Shown piece by piece: positions 1-10,973 of a stretch of 64,000 nucleotides of DNA. Every line of letters begins with the position of its first letter. Position 1 is the first letter of the stretch. Source of the stretch: Copromyces sp. CBS 386.78 (Eukaryota > Ascomycota > Sordariomycetes > Sordariales > Sordariaceae); contig MU839125.1 in the NCBI GenBank assembly GCA_030685235.1, forward strand, positions 62,001 to 126,000, written 5' to 3'. A program made the position numbers and the translations under genes. Below the pieces are notes generated by a model, which ran no database searches, had not been told where the DNA came from, and saw nothing but the letters and a program-made list of their open reading frames with translations.

Positions 1-504
1 GCTATGTTGCTTTAAACATAGCAGATCGGGATGGGTGGGGAAAAGCCACTAATGACAAGGTTGCTTCTTTAGCACGAATGAACTACTTCATGATCTTCAG
101 GAGAAAGGAGTGAAACCCGAGGTTTGAAGTTCTACCTCCAAGACGAAAGTTTTCGTCATTACTTTGCTTCTGTACACTGAGCAAAGCCAATTTGTACAGA
201 CCTTTATAGAACGGCACATAGACAAAACAACCAAAAGAGACTTCACAAAACGAGAATGGGGATGGGGAATCAACAAGAGGGAATAATCTAAAAACCAAAA
301 AAAGAATGAAAGGAAGCATTCATGTCCTTGAAACCACTTTGCAGTTCAAAACTACCATTTGATTGACAATGTCTTCCTTAAAACTCCTTCCGTTCGCTTT
401 ATTCACACACACATAACCACCACCCCACCGCCTAGAACTAATGGAAGGCCATATGTACTTCACATGACATGGCATTACACGGAGTCCTCCTCCTCCACCA
501 ACGA
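1..504. other. 3' flank of smc1, no gene seen
   Basis: This stretch lies downstream of the smc1 stop codon and shows no supportable coding region. An 8-bp perfect inverted repeat (GCTATGTT / AACATAGC, 6-nt loop) sits at 1-22 and could form a small hairpin. The rest is probably 3' untranslated region and spacer. Confidence 0.6.
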
Positions 505-3500
505 CTAGTTGTACTTGCGGAGCTGTAATAATGAAACACCTGTCAGTAAACAACATTCCTGAATATGGCCTACTAGTAAATGTGGGAAAGGGAACAATAA
601 AACTTACATCCAAAGTCAAAGTCTTTGAGCTATTCACATCCTGATCGCGATAAACGCCCACCAGACTTTCACTATCCTGGAACAGCCCGGCCTTGAGACT
701 GATGACGATGAACTGCATTCCGGGCCCGGCATGCTCGCGGATGTACTTCTTGATCTTCTCCACGTTGGCGTTATCCAGCGCCGCATCCACCTCGTCCAGC
801 ACGAAGAAGGGCGACGGCTGGTAGCTGTGGATGGCGAACAGCAGCGCCAGCGCCGCCATGGTCTTCTCGCCTCCGGACAGGTGCTCCATGTCGCGGAACC
901 GCTTGAGCGGCGGCATGGCGTGGTACTTGATGCCCGACAGGTAAGGGGTGTCCGTGTCCTCCTCGATGTCCAGGTACGCCTGGCCGCCGAGCGGGTACGC
1001 GTCGGAGCGTGTGAGGTCCTTGTACACGTGCGTGATCTGCTCCTGGATGTGCGTGAAGGCCTTGTTGAAGAGCTCGAAGCGCTTGTCTTTCACCTGGTTG
1101 AAGGCGTCCCGGGCGGCCTTGAGGGCGGCGCGCGAGTCCTCAAAGTCCTTTTCGGTCGACTCGAGGCGCGATTTGACCGACTCGAGACGCTCGATGGCGC
1201 GCATGTTGGGGTTCAGCTTCTCGATCTCGGCGGTGAGGGCAGAGATCTTTTCTTGCAGCTTGTCATCCACTTCATCGTTCGCGTCTTCGAGTAGTGCGTC
1301 ATCGAGGTTGTCGTAGTTGATCTCAATGCCGTAGTCGTCCATGGCAGCCTCCATAAGCTGCGCTTCCTGGTCTTCGTCTTCGCCATCAATGTCCATGGCA
1401 TCCTGATCCTTCTGTAGCAGTACGTCCTCGTTTGGAATGTCGTCGAGAGAGCCTTGCTGAAGAGGGATCTGGATCTGCTCAAGCTTACATCTCCTTAGTA
1501 GGGCAAGTTTTTGCGCGCTGCTTTGCTGCACTGTAGCTTCCAGGTTGCTGATCTCCTTTAACCTCACTTCAATGTCTCGGCTCCTCCTCTGTAGGTCTTG
1601 CTTGGCCTCCTGTACCTTCTTGGTCTTTTCTGCGTGGGAGACCTTGAGCTCTTCTAGACTTTGCTCAAGCTCCTCGAGCGCCTCCCGGTCTTCCGCCATC
1701 TCCTCCTCAATGGAGGCCTTCTCTTGTCGGTATGAATCCAGGTCTCGTTCGTGCCGTTGCAGGGTCTTTTCTAGTGACTGTATCCTGTCGCTGGTCGCCG
1801 TGTGTTGTGAGGTTTCCCATGTGATGTTGCTCTGAATGCGTTGTTTCTGGATATCAAAGTCTTGCCGCTTCTGGGCAGCTTCTTGTTCCAGAGTGCCCTG
1901 TTGGGCTTCATAGGCACGGACGTTCTCGTAGCCCAGCCTCTTGCAGAAATCTTTGAAGATCTTATCTTCGACGTCTGAGATGGCCTTTTCGAACTTTTGT
2001 ACCGTTGCCCGCGTCCGCTCCAGCTCGCCGTGCTTTTCCTCATACTTGGGATCATAGTCGTCCAGCTGTCGCTCCTGATGATCGAGCTCTTTCTGTTTGC
2101 TCTTGAGGTTCTTCTCAAAGGCGGCCAGCTCACCTTCCTGAATCTTGAGGCGTTGTTCGAGCGCTGTAAACTCGACGAACAAAGCATCCTCCTTAGCGCT
2201 TCGTCGCCCAGACTGCGCCAGAGCTGCCACCTCGTCTTTCAGAGACTGTGCCATCCGTTGCAGGTTCTGAATGTCATGTTCCTCAAACCGACGCTTGCCG
2301 CCCTTCTCATTAGGCAAGCGGCCACCGGTCATGGTACCAGCCTTGTGGATTACGAAACCTTCTAGGGTGACAGCCTTGACTTGGATCTTTCTGCCGTATA
2401 CGATGTCTTTCGCGATATGGAGATTGTCGCAGACAACAGATCCACCACATGCGTAGCTGATGGCGCGCTCGAGGGAAGGATCGAAGTCGATTGTATCAAT
2501 GGTCAGTCGTGCTCCGGAAATGCCCTTAACTGCCGAAACTGAGCTGTTGACCTTGATATTGTCGAGCGGAATAAACGTCAAGGGAGGGAATCGCTGCTCC
2601 TTGAGATACTGCACGCAATCCATACCGACCTTCTCGGTGTCCACGACGACTGCATCAAAGTCACGTCCAAGGGCTGTGATGACCGCCTCGTCGAACTTCT
2701 TCTGTTTAGGTTTGCAGAGATCTCCAACCCGGCCTCGGACACCTGGGTAGATGCGCCTGAGGTCGCTGATCATGTTCCTCAACCTCGTCTCCTTCTCATT
2801 CTGACGCCGGCCAGATTCCGCATCGTCCAGTTTGCGAAGGACTTCCTTTAGCTTCTCCTCCTGGGCAGTTCTGGTCTGGTTTATCCTTACGCGCTCAGAC
2901 TGGAGTTTGTTATACTCCTTCTTCTTGTCGGCGATATCGGTTTTGAGTTGTTTTACCGCGTCCTGGCTAGCGTCTCTTCGATCCTTGATCGACTGAACCT
3001 CGGTCTGCAGCTTTTCGATAGCGGCCTCAAAGTTGTCGATTTTTCCTTTCAGGCTGTTGACGGTGACCTCGTCACTTTTGAGCTGGCGCGTGAGGTTGGC
3101 CAGCTTGGCCCGGTTGTCGGCAGTTTTCTTCATAGCCTCGGCTTGGAGAGTAGTGTACTCCTTGCGGTCCTCATCACTGAGCTCCTTGCCTTGCTTCTTG
3201 AGTGTTTCGGCCCATTGTTTTTCGAATTGCTGCTGCGCTTTCTCCACGGTGGCGAGGTCCTTTTGGAATTTGGAGATGTTGGATGCTTGGCTGTCGCGGT
3301 CCTTTTTCACTTCGACAATGCGCTTCCGTAGCAGACCCATATCCTGGTTGCTTTGCGCAATCTTTTCATCGATTGGCACAAGACTGTTTTCCTTGTCTTC
3401 GATGTCCTTTTCCTTGGCCTTGATGCTCCTCTCCACCTTGCCCACCTCACGCCCTACCGTAGCCTGCTCCTTACGAGCAGCATCCAGCTTGTTTTCGAAG

Positions 3501-4525
3501 GCTTCAACATTGCGACGGAACTCCTTCAGGTTTTCCTGGTGCTCCTGGATTTGCGCGCTAGACTCGTCCATGACCCTCTGGAAGTGATATAGCTTCCACA
3601 AGATATGGGTAATGACGGCCTCGTCTCGTTCTTCAGTTTTCCGTTGGAAATTCTCGGCCTCCTTCTTTTGCTCCTGATACTGCTTGATTTCCGAGTTGAT
3701 ACCTCTTCTCCGGTGGAGCTGAAAATTCTGGTTCTCAGCAGCCTGCTCGACCTCGGCCTGCAACTTCTCATATTCGGCCTTGTATTCGAGACTTCCGGAT
3801 ATTTGTTCGATCAAGCGTGTAAGGTCCTGAGGTGACTGCGAGGCAATGGCTTCAACGTCTCCTTGGAAGACAAGGAAGTTACGCGCCTTGATCAGGATAT
3901 TTTCGGCCTCGAGCGCATCGTTGTACTGCTGGGCGGTGACCACTCTGTCGTTGATGCGGTACTCGCTGGATCCACTGTTTGTAATGGTTCGCTTCCACCG
4001 TTGCTCGTCGCCAGCATCGTCTTCGTAAACGGCCATGACCCACGCCGTCTTGGGGTCATTCCTAGATGACCGTTGGGAAGGGTCTTCGTCCTCGCCATCT
4101 TCGTGTCCGTTGACGCCGTTAGTAGCGGGGGCAGCGGTGCCATCTTCTTGAATTTTCGATGTTTTCATGACACGCCCACGGTAGACCAGGTCTCGGAGAT
4201 GGGTCGATCGGAGGTGTGATGATTTGATGCCCAAGACGAAAGAGATGGCATCCATCCTAGCAACGCGCGCGCTCGTCAATACGAAAGCAGTCCCTGCCAA
4301 CCGCAACCGGGCGCAACTTACGAGTTTGACTTTCCAGAGCCATTGGGACCGATGATGGAGGTGAAGTAGGAGTCGCCGAACAAGAGGGTATGGTGGCCCT
4401 TGTAGGACTTGAAGTCTGGTTTACGGCAAACATGGTGAGTTTCGGCACGCTCGTGACCAAGTGTCGTGTTTCGGAGCAAAAAACTAAGACCTACTGAAAA
4501 GCTCGAGACGGATGAGCTTGCCCAT
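505..4525 (-). CDS. smc1: Cohesin subunit SMC1 (structural maintenance of chromosomes 1)
   Basis: SMC1 is the ATPase arm of nuclear cohesin. It pairs with SMC3 to hold sister chromatids together and to shape chromatin. I read four exons on the minus strand: 4525-4495, 4415-4322, 4256-608 and 522-505, giving about 1263 residues, the normal family length. The start MGKLIRLELF is split by intron 1, whose acceptor restores the family sequence NFKSYKGHHT. Walker A GPNGSGKS is at residues 33-40. Long coiled coils flank a hinge near residues 550-690 (GVRGRVGDLC onward). The ABC signature LSGGEKT lies near residue 1165 and Walker B FFVLDEVDAALD near 1195. The last, 18-nt exon supplies LRKYN and the stop; without it the reading frame runs on into intron-derived sequence. 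The 5' end faces GPC1 across a 1.8-kb divergent spacer. Identity is certain from the paired ATPase motifs; exon ends are inferred from consensus splice sites. Confidence 0.96.
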
Positions 4526-6342
4526 GTTTGCGGTTGCTGGTCTCCTGCAGGAGGACGCGCCTCAGGTAAGGTATGCGAACGGGATACTGGTTATAGTGCT
4601 CTTGTGCTAGCGCAGACGATACTCGCTAGAAATGGAGACTCGACGCGCTCCGACATGAATTCGCGGTGACGGCGCGATCGGAGAACATAAAAAGGCGCGT
4701 GAAATGGTCGAGGGTGATGCGATGGTTTGGAATCGCAAGCTTGTAATCGCAGGCAGACGTGGGCGCGGTAGCGGCAACAATGTCGACCGGTTCAATCCAG
4801 TGTCGCGACTTTCCCCAATAATTTGCCCAGGGCAGGTCGCCAAGGTCGAGCCCGGGCATCTGTCGCATGCAGGAGGTGGGGGAGCACTGCCCGAGCAATT
4901 GAAAGACAGGCGGGCGCTTGGACCATGCGATCAGCTTGCGCCCAAGCTTCAACGGCGGCAGGGACGGAAGCAATTCAAATAAGGGTTAGGGTTATAGCAT
5001 AAATCTTCCACCTACCTGCCTTGGTCTTGAAACATGATATTGCAGAGAGCTGAATGAGATGATAGTCCAGACTGCTTGAGAATGATTTGAAATATCCTAC
5101 TGGACGTACCCATGCCCGAAATTGGCCAGCCAGTTTATGTTTGATTTTGATAACATCTTCTTCCACCAAGACAGCTGCGGGCAATGCACAGTTAAGCAAA
5201 GATGTTCTGGACCTGCGCCTCTGTGGAACTCATCCATCAAGCCAAGGATGCCACGGATCTTTCCAGCCTTATGAAATCAAGCTTTCAACATTCCGGGATC
5301 TTATTCGGATCTCTTGACGAGGACCTATTGTGCTCGATGGATTTCGAGGAGTCCCGTCAGTTGGCAGCAAAGCGACAGGATGTGGCGTGGATAGATGGCT
5401 TGACTGCCTGACATGACAGACTTCTTTGGCAACAGCTCTCCAGGGTCCTGAAGCTGGACACTAAAATCTGCAACAACAACGTCAGCAGCGATCGGATCGC
5501 CAATAGTCCAGCGTTCCCTGCCAATAGAATGTTAGGCCTGCTTGCATCACATGCTGGGAGAATCTGCATCCATACACCGTCATTGAAGTCCTCGCACTAA
5601 CAACACTAACACGCAACCTCTCTAGCCATCACGTCGTCGTCAGTCGTCACAAGTCTTCTGACATCGAGTCACATTCTTTTCTTTATCATCTAGACTACTG
5701 CCTCCCACCTTTCGAACCTCTTATCTGACCCCTTCGGACCACGTGCATCCATCTTATCCAACTCTCTTATCTGTCCTCCAGGTCGACGCCAGCATCGTGA
5801 AATCTATCTGGAGCAATATCAAAGCATATGTCATTTTCCGGCGCATCCCCTCTCTTTTATCCCTGCATTGCTGTTTGACGGGAGCCAACAAAAAGCTCAA
5901 GCCCGCCACTTTGCCCGCATACATACCGTACGGAAAACACAACACAACTTTTGCGACGCGCTGCAGCCCAATCTTGACGACATCATCTCATCTCGACCTT
6001 GCTGCTCCACATTTGATCATCTAGAAATAGTAGCTACCACGTCCCCTCGACCCCGAAAACACCTGCTGCTAGTTTCACTTCTGCCAACTACGAGTCTTCT
6101 CCATTCATTGACGTCGCCATTTGGAGGCTGTGTAAGTAAATCTCCACCAAATGACAGTTCACGACTAGCACATCTCCAGCATATATGTCTCTACCGTTTC
6201 CCACCGCGATACTATTCAGGTCTTGCCATTTCTTACTAACCTATCTCTCCGTCACAGAAATCTTTTTCCTTTCCACATTACCAGAATCGATAACTTCCTC
6301 GCACTTTGAGCAACAACAAGCATAGCACACGAACCACCAGCC
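4526..6342. promoter_or_regulatory. Divergent spacer smc1/GPC1 with GPC1 5' leader intron
   Basis: This 1.8-kb spacer holds the promoters of smc1 (leftward) and GPC1 (rightward). A two-unit TTAGGG motif lies at 4983-4994. In the presumed GPC1 leader, 6132-6257 has a consensus GTAAGT donor, a TTACTAAC branch site about 20 nt before the end, and a CACAG acceptor, so I read it as a 5' untranslated intron. Several short upstream ATG frames occur before position 6343 (for example at 5743 and 5868) but none resembles a protein. Confidence 0.55.
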
Positions 6343-8064
6343 ATGGCCGATTTGGCGGAACCGGGGATCAGTCTCCCGGTGTCAGGACTGAGCCACAAGT
6401 CAGAAGGCGCACCATCTACCGATGGCGAGGCCATCTTGACACCTGACACCACCTCAACACCACCCCTGAACCCTTCGCCAGGAGAACATGATCCGGGTAC
6501 CCCAACCCTCGATGTCACAACCCCGAAAAGTCCAGCAGTATTATCGAGGAATTCATCGTTTTCCGGCAGCATGAGCAGCACTCTCCACGACGAGTGGGAT
6601 GTCTTCCCACCTCTCGATCGCTTGACCGTTCTCGACCTTCTCGATAACTTTGCGCTCCCCCAGCAACTGGAGAAGTTGCAGAGAGGCATCCATGCCCGAA
6701 CGGAGAGGATGCGCAGGTCCGGCGAGGCCCTGAAAGAAAAGAGTGCAATTGCTCGAGAACGAATGGTGGATGAATGGCGCAAACGAGTTCCTACGGCCGA
6801 GGAGCAGCTAGAGCGATACAAAAAGCGGATGCGCATCAACGTTGATAAGCTAGGAAAGCGCTGGAACGATACCAAGGCCATCACACTCCGCGAGAAAGTA
6901 GCCTTCATCTTCGGCGTCATGAACATCTTTATCAGCGGCTACCTAATCGGCGCCTTCCCCGAATGGTTCCATATTTGGTACACTGTGCAGATACTCTACT
7001 TCATGCCCATACGCTTCTACCGCTACCACAAGCTAGGATACCACTACTTCCTTGCCGATCTCTGCTACTTCGTCAACTTCCTCCTGCTCCTCAGCCTGTG
7101 GGTGTTCCCCGGTTCGAAGCGCCTCTTCACAGCCGTCTACTGCTTGGCCTACGGCAACAATGCCGTGGCCATCATCATGTGGCGCAACTCCCTGGTCTTC
7201 CACAGCCTTGACAAGGTCACCTCGCTCTTCATCCACATCATGCCGTGCGCCACCTTGCACTGCATCGTGCACCTCCTCGACCCAGCCGAGCAGCATGAGC
7301 GCTTCCCCTCGATCTGGACCATCAAGACCTCCCCTCCTGGCTCCCCAACCGCCTACGCCAACGTCATCTCCATGCTAGCCTGGTCCACGATCCCATACGC
7401 CATCTGGCAGCTCTCGTACTACTTCTTCATCACGGTCCGGCGCCGCGATAAGATCGCCGCCGGCCGTCCCACCTCGTTCACCTGGCTGCGCAAGTCGTAC
7501 TCCAAGAACTGGCTCGGCAAGGCGATCCTGAACCTGCCCGAGGCCCTCCAGGAGCCGGCCTTCATGCTGATCCAGTACACGTACGCGGTCCTAACCATGC
7601 TGCCTTGCCCGCTCTGGTTCTACTACCGCTGGCTGTCGGCCGCCTTCCTCATGGGCGTGTTTACCTGGTCCGTCTACAACGGGTCTACCTATTACATCGA
7701 CGTGTTCGGCAAGCGCTTCCAGAAGGAGCTTGAGGCTATGAAGGCCGAGGTGGCCAAGTGGCAGAACAGCCCGGATGGTATGATGCAGAGCCCAATGCTG
7801 ACCCCCCATGCCGGGACACAGGACGATGAGAGTAAGAGGCTTGGCGAGGCGCTCAAGGGCAACAACGGTAATAGAAATGGTAGCTCGGGCTCGAGCACGA
7901 GCAGTTTGGACAACATTCCGCTTTTGACTGAGGAGAAGGGCGAACCACCTGCTAGCGCGAGCGCGCATGCGACTGGTGCGGAAGTGGATGGTGGTGCGAA
8001 GGATGTTGCGAGGGCAAGGAGGCCGGGTGCGGAGTTGTTCACTGCTGGAGCGGCGCCGTCTTGA
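6343..8064 (+). CDS. GPC1: Glycerophosphocholine acyltransferase (GPC1, DUF2838 family)
   Basis: Members of this family (yeast Gpc1) transfer an acyl chain from acyl-CoA to glycerophosphocholine, making lysophosphatidylcholine in a phosphatidylcholine remodelling and salvage route. The frame is a single exon of 573 residues. Residues 1-110 are acidic, Ser/Thr/Pro-rich and probably disordered, followed by a charged helical stretch. The conserved membrane core starts near residue 183 (REKVAFIFGVMN) and contains about eight hydrophobic segments, with the family-typical stretches WYTVQILYFMPIRFYRYHK and AYGNNAVAIIMWRNSLVFHS. A polar tail of about 120 residues follows the last membrane segment near residue 450. 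It is longer than the yeast enzyme (about 430 residues) because of both disordered ends. The start is the first ATG after the leader intron and has a good context (CCAGCCATGG). The family call rests on the core; substrate is inferred from yeast. Confidence 0.92.
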   Translation: MADLAEPGISLPVSGLSHKSEGAPSTDGEAILTPDTTSTPPLNPSPGEHDPGTPTLDVTTPKSPAVLSRNSSFSGSMSSTLHDEWDVFPPLDRLTVLDLLDNFALPQQLEKLQRGIHARTERMRRSGEALKEKSAIARERMVDEWRKRVPTAEEQLERYKKRMRINVDKLGKRWNDTKAITLREKVAFIFGVMNIFISGYLIGAFPEWFHIWYTVQILYFMPIRFYRYHKLGYHYFLADLCYFVNFLLLLSLWVFPGSKRLFTAVYCLAYGNNAVAIIMWRNSLVFHSLDKVTSLFIHIMPCATLHCIVHLLDPAEQHERFPSIWTIKTSPPGSPTAYANVISMLAWSTIPYAIWQLSYYFFITVRRRDKIAAGRPTSFTWLRKSYSKNWLGKAILNLPEALQEPAFMLIQYTYAVLTMLPCPLWFYYRWLSAAFLMGVFTWSVYNGSTYYIDVFGKRFQKELEAMKAEVAKWQNSPDGMMQSPMLTPHAGTQDDESKRLGEALKGNNGNRNGSSGSSTSSLDNIPLLTEEKGEPPASASAHATGAEVDGGAKDVARARRPGAELFTAGAAPS

Positions 8065-9363
8065 TTTAGGGTGTTTGGTTTTAAAGCGAGCATGTTTGAT
8101 ATGATTTTTGATGTCGTTTGAGATATAGTCATGCTTGTTTCCCATTTACAGATATCTTGCTTAGTACTTGAAGATCGTTATACCCCTTTTATTCACCTCG
8201 GCCACTTTGAGATCAACAACGAGTGTGCTTTTCTTTCTGTCCTTTGATGCGTTGCAGTGTGGTTAAACTAGTAATTCTTGATGTTCAAGTACAATGTGTC
8301 TATCTTCGCTGCTAGGTATGTTTTGAGTGATGGCCTACGTATTCATGAACATCATGGCTTGGATCAGGGAGGTTGTCACACTTGCTCCACTGTATCGCAA
8401 GGTACGAGGTACTGAAGACACTCCATCGTTAGATTCCTAATTCGAAGGCAGCTAACTATCCCTTTAATAGTATGCGAGACACTCGACCGCAGCTAGATTG
8501 TATACCCCCTCAAGCTGAACCAGCGTTCATCTCCTTTCCATACCACCGAGCGAGCCACTTAGAGCCAGGTACCCCACCAACTTTGAATGAACGATCATCA
8601 AGGAATGTGCTATCCCTCCTGTACTTGATCGTGCTAAGATATATACATTGGTGACGCGGCCAATAATGTCGGTCCTTGACTGAGAGAACTGGGAAGGTCG
8701 ACCTATGTCCGATGAGACGGTCAGAAGGACGCACCGGAAGGCAGTTGCCATCGGCAATGCCGTCAAACAACATGATGAACACAGGCAAGAACGAACCAAG
8801 ATGGCCCGGGGACGAGAGAACCAGCAGCCAAGCAATCCATCTACCTCTACGTTGTGATCCATGTAAATTAATAAACGAACCTACAGATGGTGGCGCTTGC
8901 CAATGTTGCTGGGACAGAGACTTTATGGAGTGATTGGAAGGAAGAGACTTCTCCAGGAAGGAGCAACTACCAACTAGCAGGTAGCATGAAGATGACGACT
9001 TGAGTATCGCGCTTCCGCGAACTGGACCTGAGGAGGTAACAAGCCGCTAGCTAGCCTACCACTCTTTATCTCACCACCACACCTCATCTCACTATCCACG
9101 CCTCCTTAATAATTATCACCTTCACCAAGGGCACCGGCACCTAGCCGTCCCCTACTATCAGTCAAACCGTCATCACAACCCACCCACCCACCCAACCTCA
9201 AGTAATTCTGCAACCCAGTCAGCCCCAGCACCTCCAACACCTTTCCAATCTCAGAAAAATCCCACAACCTGGTCTTCGTCTTGATAACCCCAGCCGACTC
9301 CGGCTCCGACTCCGACAGTAAAGAAACCAAAGCTTCGGTTTGGTCAACGACCACCATGATGGC
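8065..9363. other. Spacer downstream of GPC1, no gene seen
   Basis: This 1.3-kb spacer follows the GPC1 stop. Its first part is probably 3' untranslated region. Short frames on both strands show no conserved sequence. A minus-strand open frame at 9106-9357 follows the broken gene described next but shows nothing recognisable and could be either its 3' part or chance. Confidence 0.5.
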
Positions 9364-10271
9364 TTAGCTGCCAACAGACCAGTAAAGAGCTTGGCATTGG
9401 GTGGCGAGGTCACGAAGTTGTTGCTGTTTTCCGAGCTCGGAACCAGAACCATGACCGAGAGACTTGTCCGTCGTAATAACACGGCGGCAGAGGGCGATGA
9501 AAGAGGTCCAGTTAAACTTCAGATAATCGTCGTCAGGAAAAAACAGGAAGACTAGAGGGCAAAGACAAAATCTCTTCTAGCAGCTTTTCGGTGAGGTGGA
9601 TGTGCTCCTTGAGTGCGATCTGAAAAGCCCTGGCACAGTTATCATGGTTGCCCTCTTCCTCGCCCTCTTGTAATCTGTAAAATCCCGGCTCCTCCTGCAA
9701 CTTGAACAGTCGACCGGATTTGTTGATTCCCCAGGTGCTGGTGACGGAGTCCCAGATGTCTCTGCCGTGTTTCTCGCCGAGCCAGTTGAGGAAGTTGGTA
9801 GAGGCGATGCCGTTTAGCACGCGCGCTGCCGCTGCGTCGTCGTCAAGTGTCGCATACTACCTTGTTACTAGGCTCAAAAGCGGCGGCGGCAACGATGGCG
9901 ACGACCTTACTCTGGGATTTGAAAAGCCTTCGGATCTCCTTGACGTTCCGCTTGTTTCACTCTTTGGCCCTTTGGTAGGCGCACCACTCTTGGAAGGTCG
10001 GGCCCTCAAATTCGTCGTTTGTGTCGAAGGGGGAGGAGGTGAGGCTGGGTTCCGGTTCCGGGTCCTCCAAGCTTTCATCCTCTTCGGGTGCGTTGTACAA
10101 AGATTCGGACGATTCTTCGTAGCCGTCTCGTTTGCGCTTTTGTGAGGCGGGATAGGTGGTGGTCGAAGACAGTTCCAGGGAGACGGTGGTCAGAGTGGTA
10201 GAGTTGACGATTTTGGGGAGTGGTTGGGGCTGGGCCAACTTCAACTCGTTCCTGAAGATATTGAAAGGCAT
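9364..10271 (-). pseudogene. Probable broken gene for an unrecognised protein
   Basis: I do not recognise this protein. The minus strand opens with ATG at 10271 and encodes an acidic, Ser/Pro-rich stretch ending QEWCAYQRAKE, then an in-frame TGA at 9957-9959. The same frame continues with protein-like sequence (NKRNVKEIRRLFKSQSK) to about 9861. Coding character then resumes one frame over (about 9846-9560, with ARVLNGIASTNFLNWLGEKH and a charged helical segment). It shifts frame once more near 9540-9560 and ends at TAA 9364-9366 after LYWSVGS. I found no GT-AG pair that removes the TGA and restores frame at either shift. I read it as a pseudogene with one nonsense change (possibly CGA to TGA) and two frameshifts. 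A real gene with unusual introns, or sequence errors, remains possible. Confidence 0.4.
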
Positions 10272-10973
10272 TTTGCTTGGGTACTTTTCATAGCCATATC
10301 ATATTAGGACACCCATACCAACTGAAACAATCTTTGATACAGCTTGTAAGATAGAAGTGAGGTGATGGTGGAAGGTTTAAAGCTCACCGATGATCAGGTA
10401 TCCCCGGGAGAGTTCAATCCTGCTCTGCTGGATCGTTGAAGTCCGCCTAAGTCATGATCGGGTTCGACAATGACTGATAGAGCGTCGGCAATGTGATGAT
10501 AGCCTTCCCGAGCGATTGACTCTATGTCAATGTTTGCTGGCGGGGTACGATTGAGAGCAGAGCCTAGCTCAACTTTGTACAAGTAAAGAGGTGGTTGGGA
10601 GAAATGCTGATAGAAGAGTGTGTGAATGGAAAAGATTGACGAAGGTGCAATGTCAGAGGAAAAATCTTCAGTTAAAACTCGCCGAAGACTCGGAAAGCTC
10701 TCGAAAAGCAGTTGATCGCAAAAGTGTATCGAGCGTCGCTGATTGTTAGCTCGGGACAGAGTTCGAAAAGGGAGGAACAAGAGAAGGGGACACAGCCAAA
10801 TAAATATTACGTCGTCGGACTCGTTACTAGCTTGTACAATGAGAACCTTCAATAAGACTGTACAATAGCTGTGTTCTCCATTCACAGCCCGCATCATGCG
10901 AAGACCCCGGGAACCTGAAATTTCATCCCAACTCCAAGACAGCAAGTGAATTACTGCAGACCCGACACCTCCT
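10272..10973. other. Spacer, no gene seen
   Basis: This 0.7-kb spacer lies downstream of the coiled-coil gene. A minus-strand open frame (10394-11035) runs through it and overlaps the end of that gene, but it has no domain-like composition and is best read as chance sequence over the 3' untranslated region. Confidence 0.5.

Noticed and set aside
1..22. 8-bp inverted repeat as a terminator
   Set aside because: Hairpin terminators of bacterial type are not used by RNA polymerase II, and the feature is cut by the window edge.
731..3835. Several plus-strand open frames opposite smc1
   Set aside because: They are antisense shadows of the SMC1 coding frame, caused by its codon bias and coiled-coil repeats.
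4782..4795. GGTTCAATCC resembling a tRNA B box
   Set aside because: There is no matching A box at a proper distance and no cloverleaf can be drawn. No tRNA gene was found in the window.
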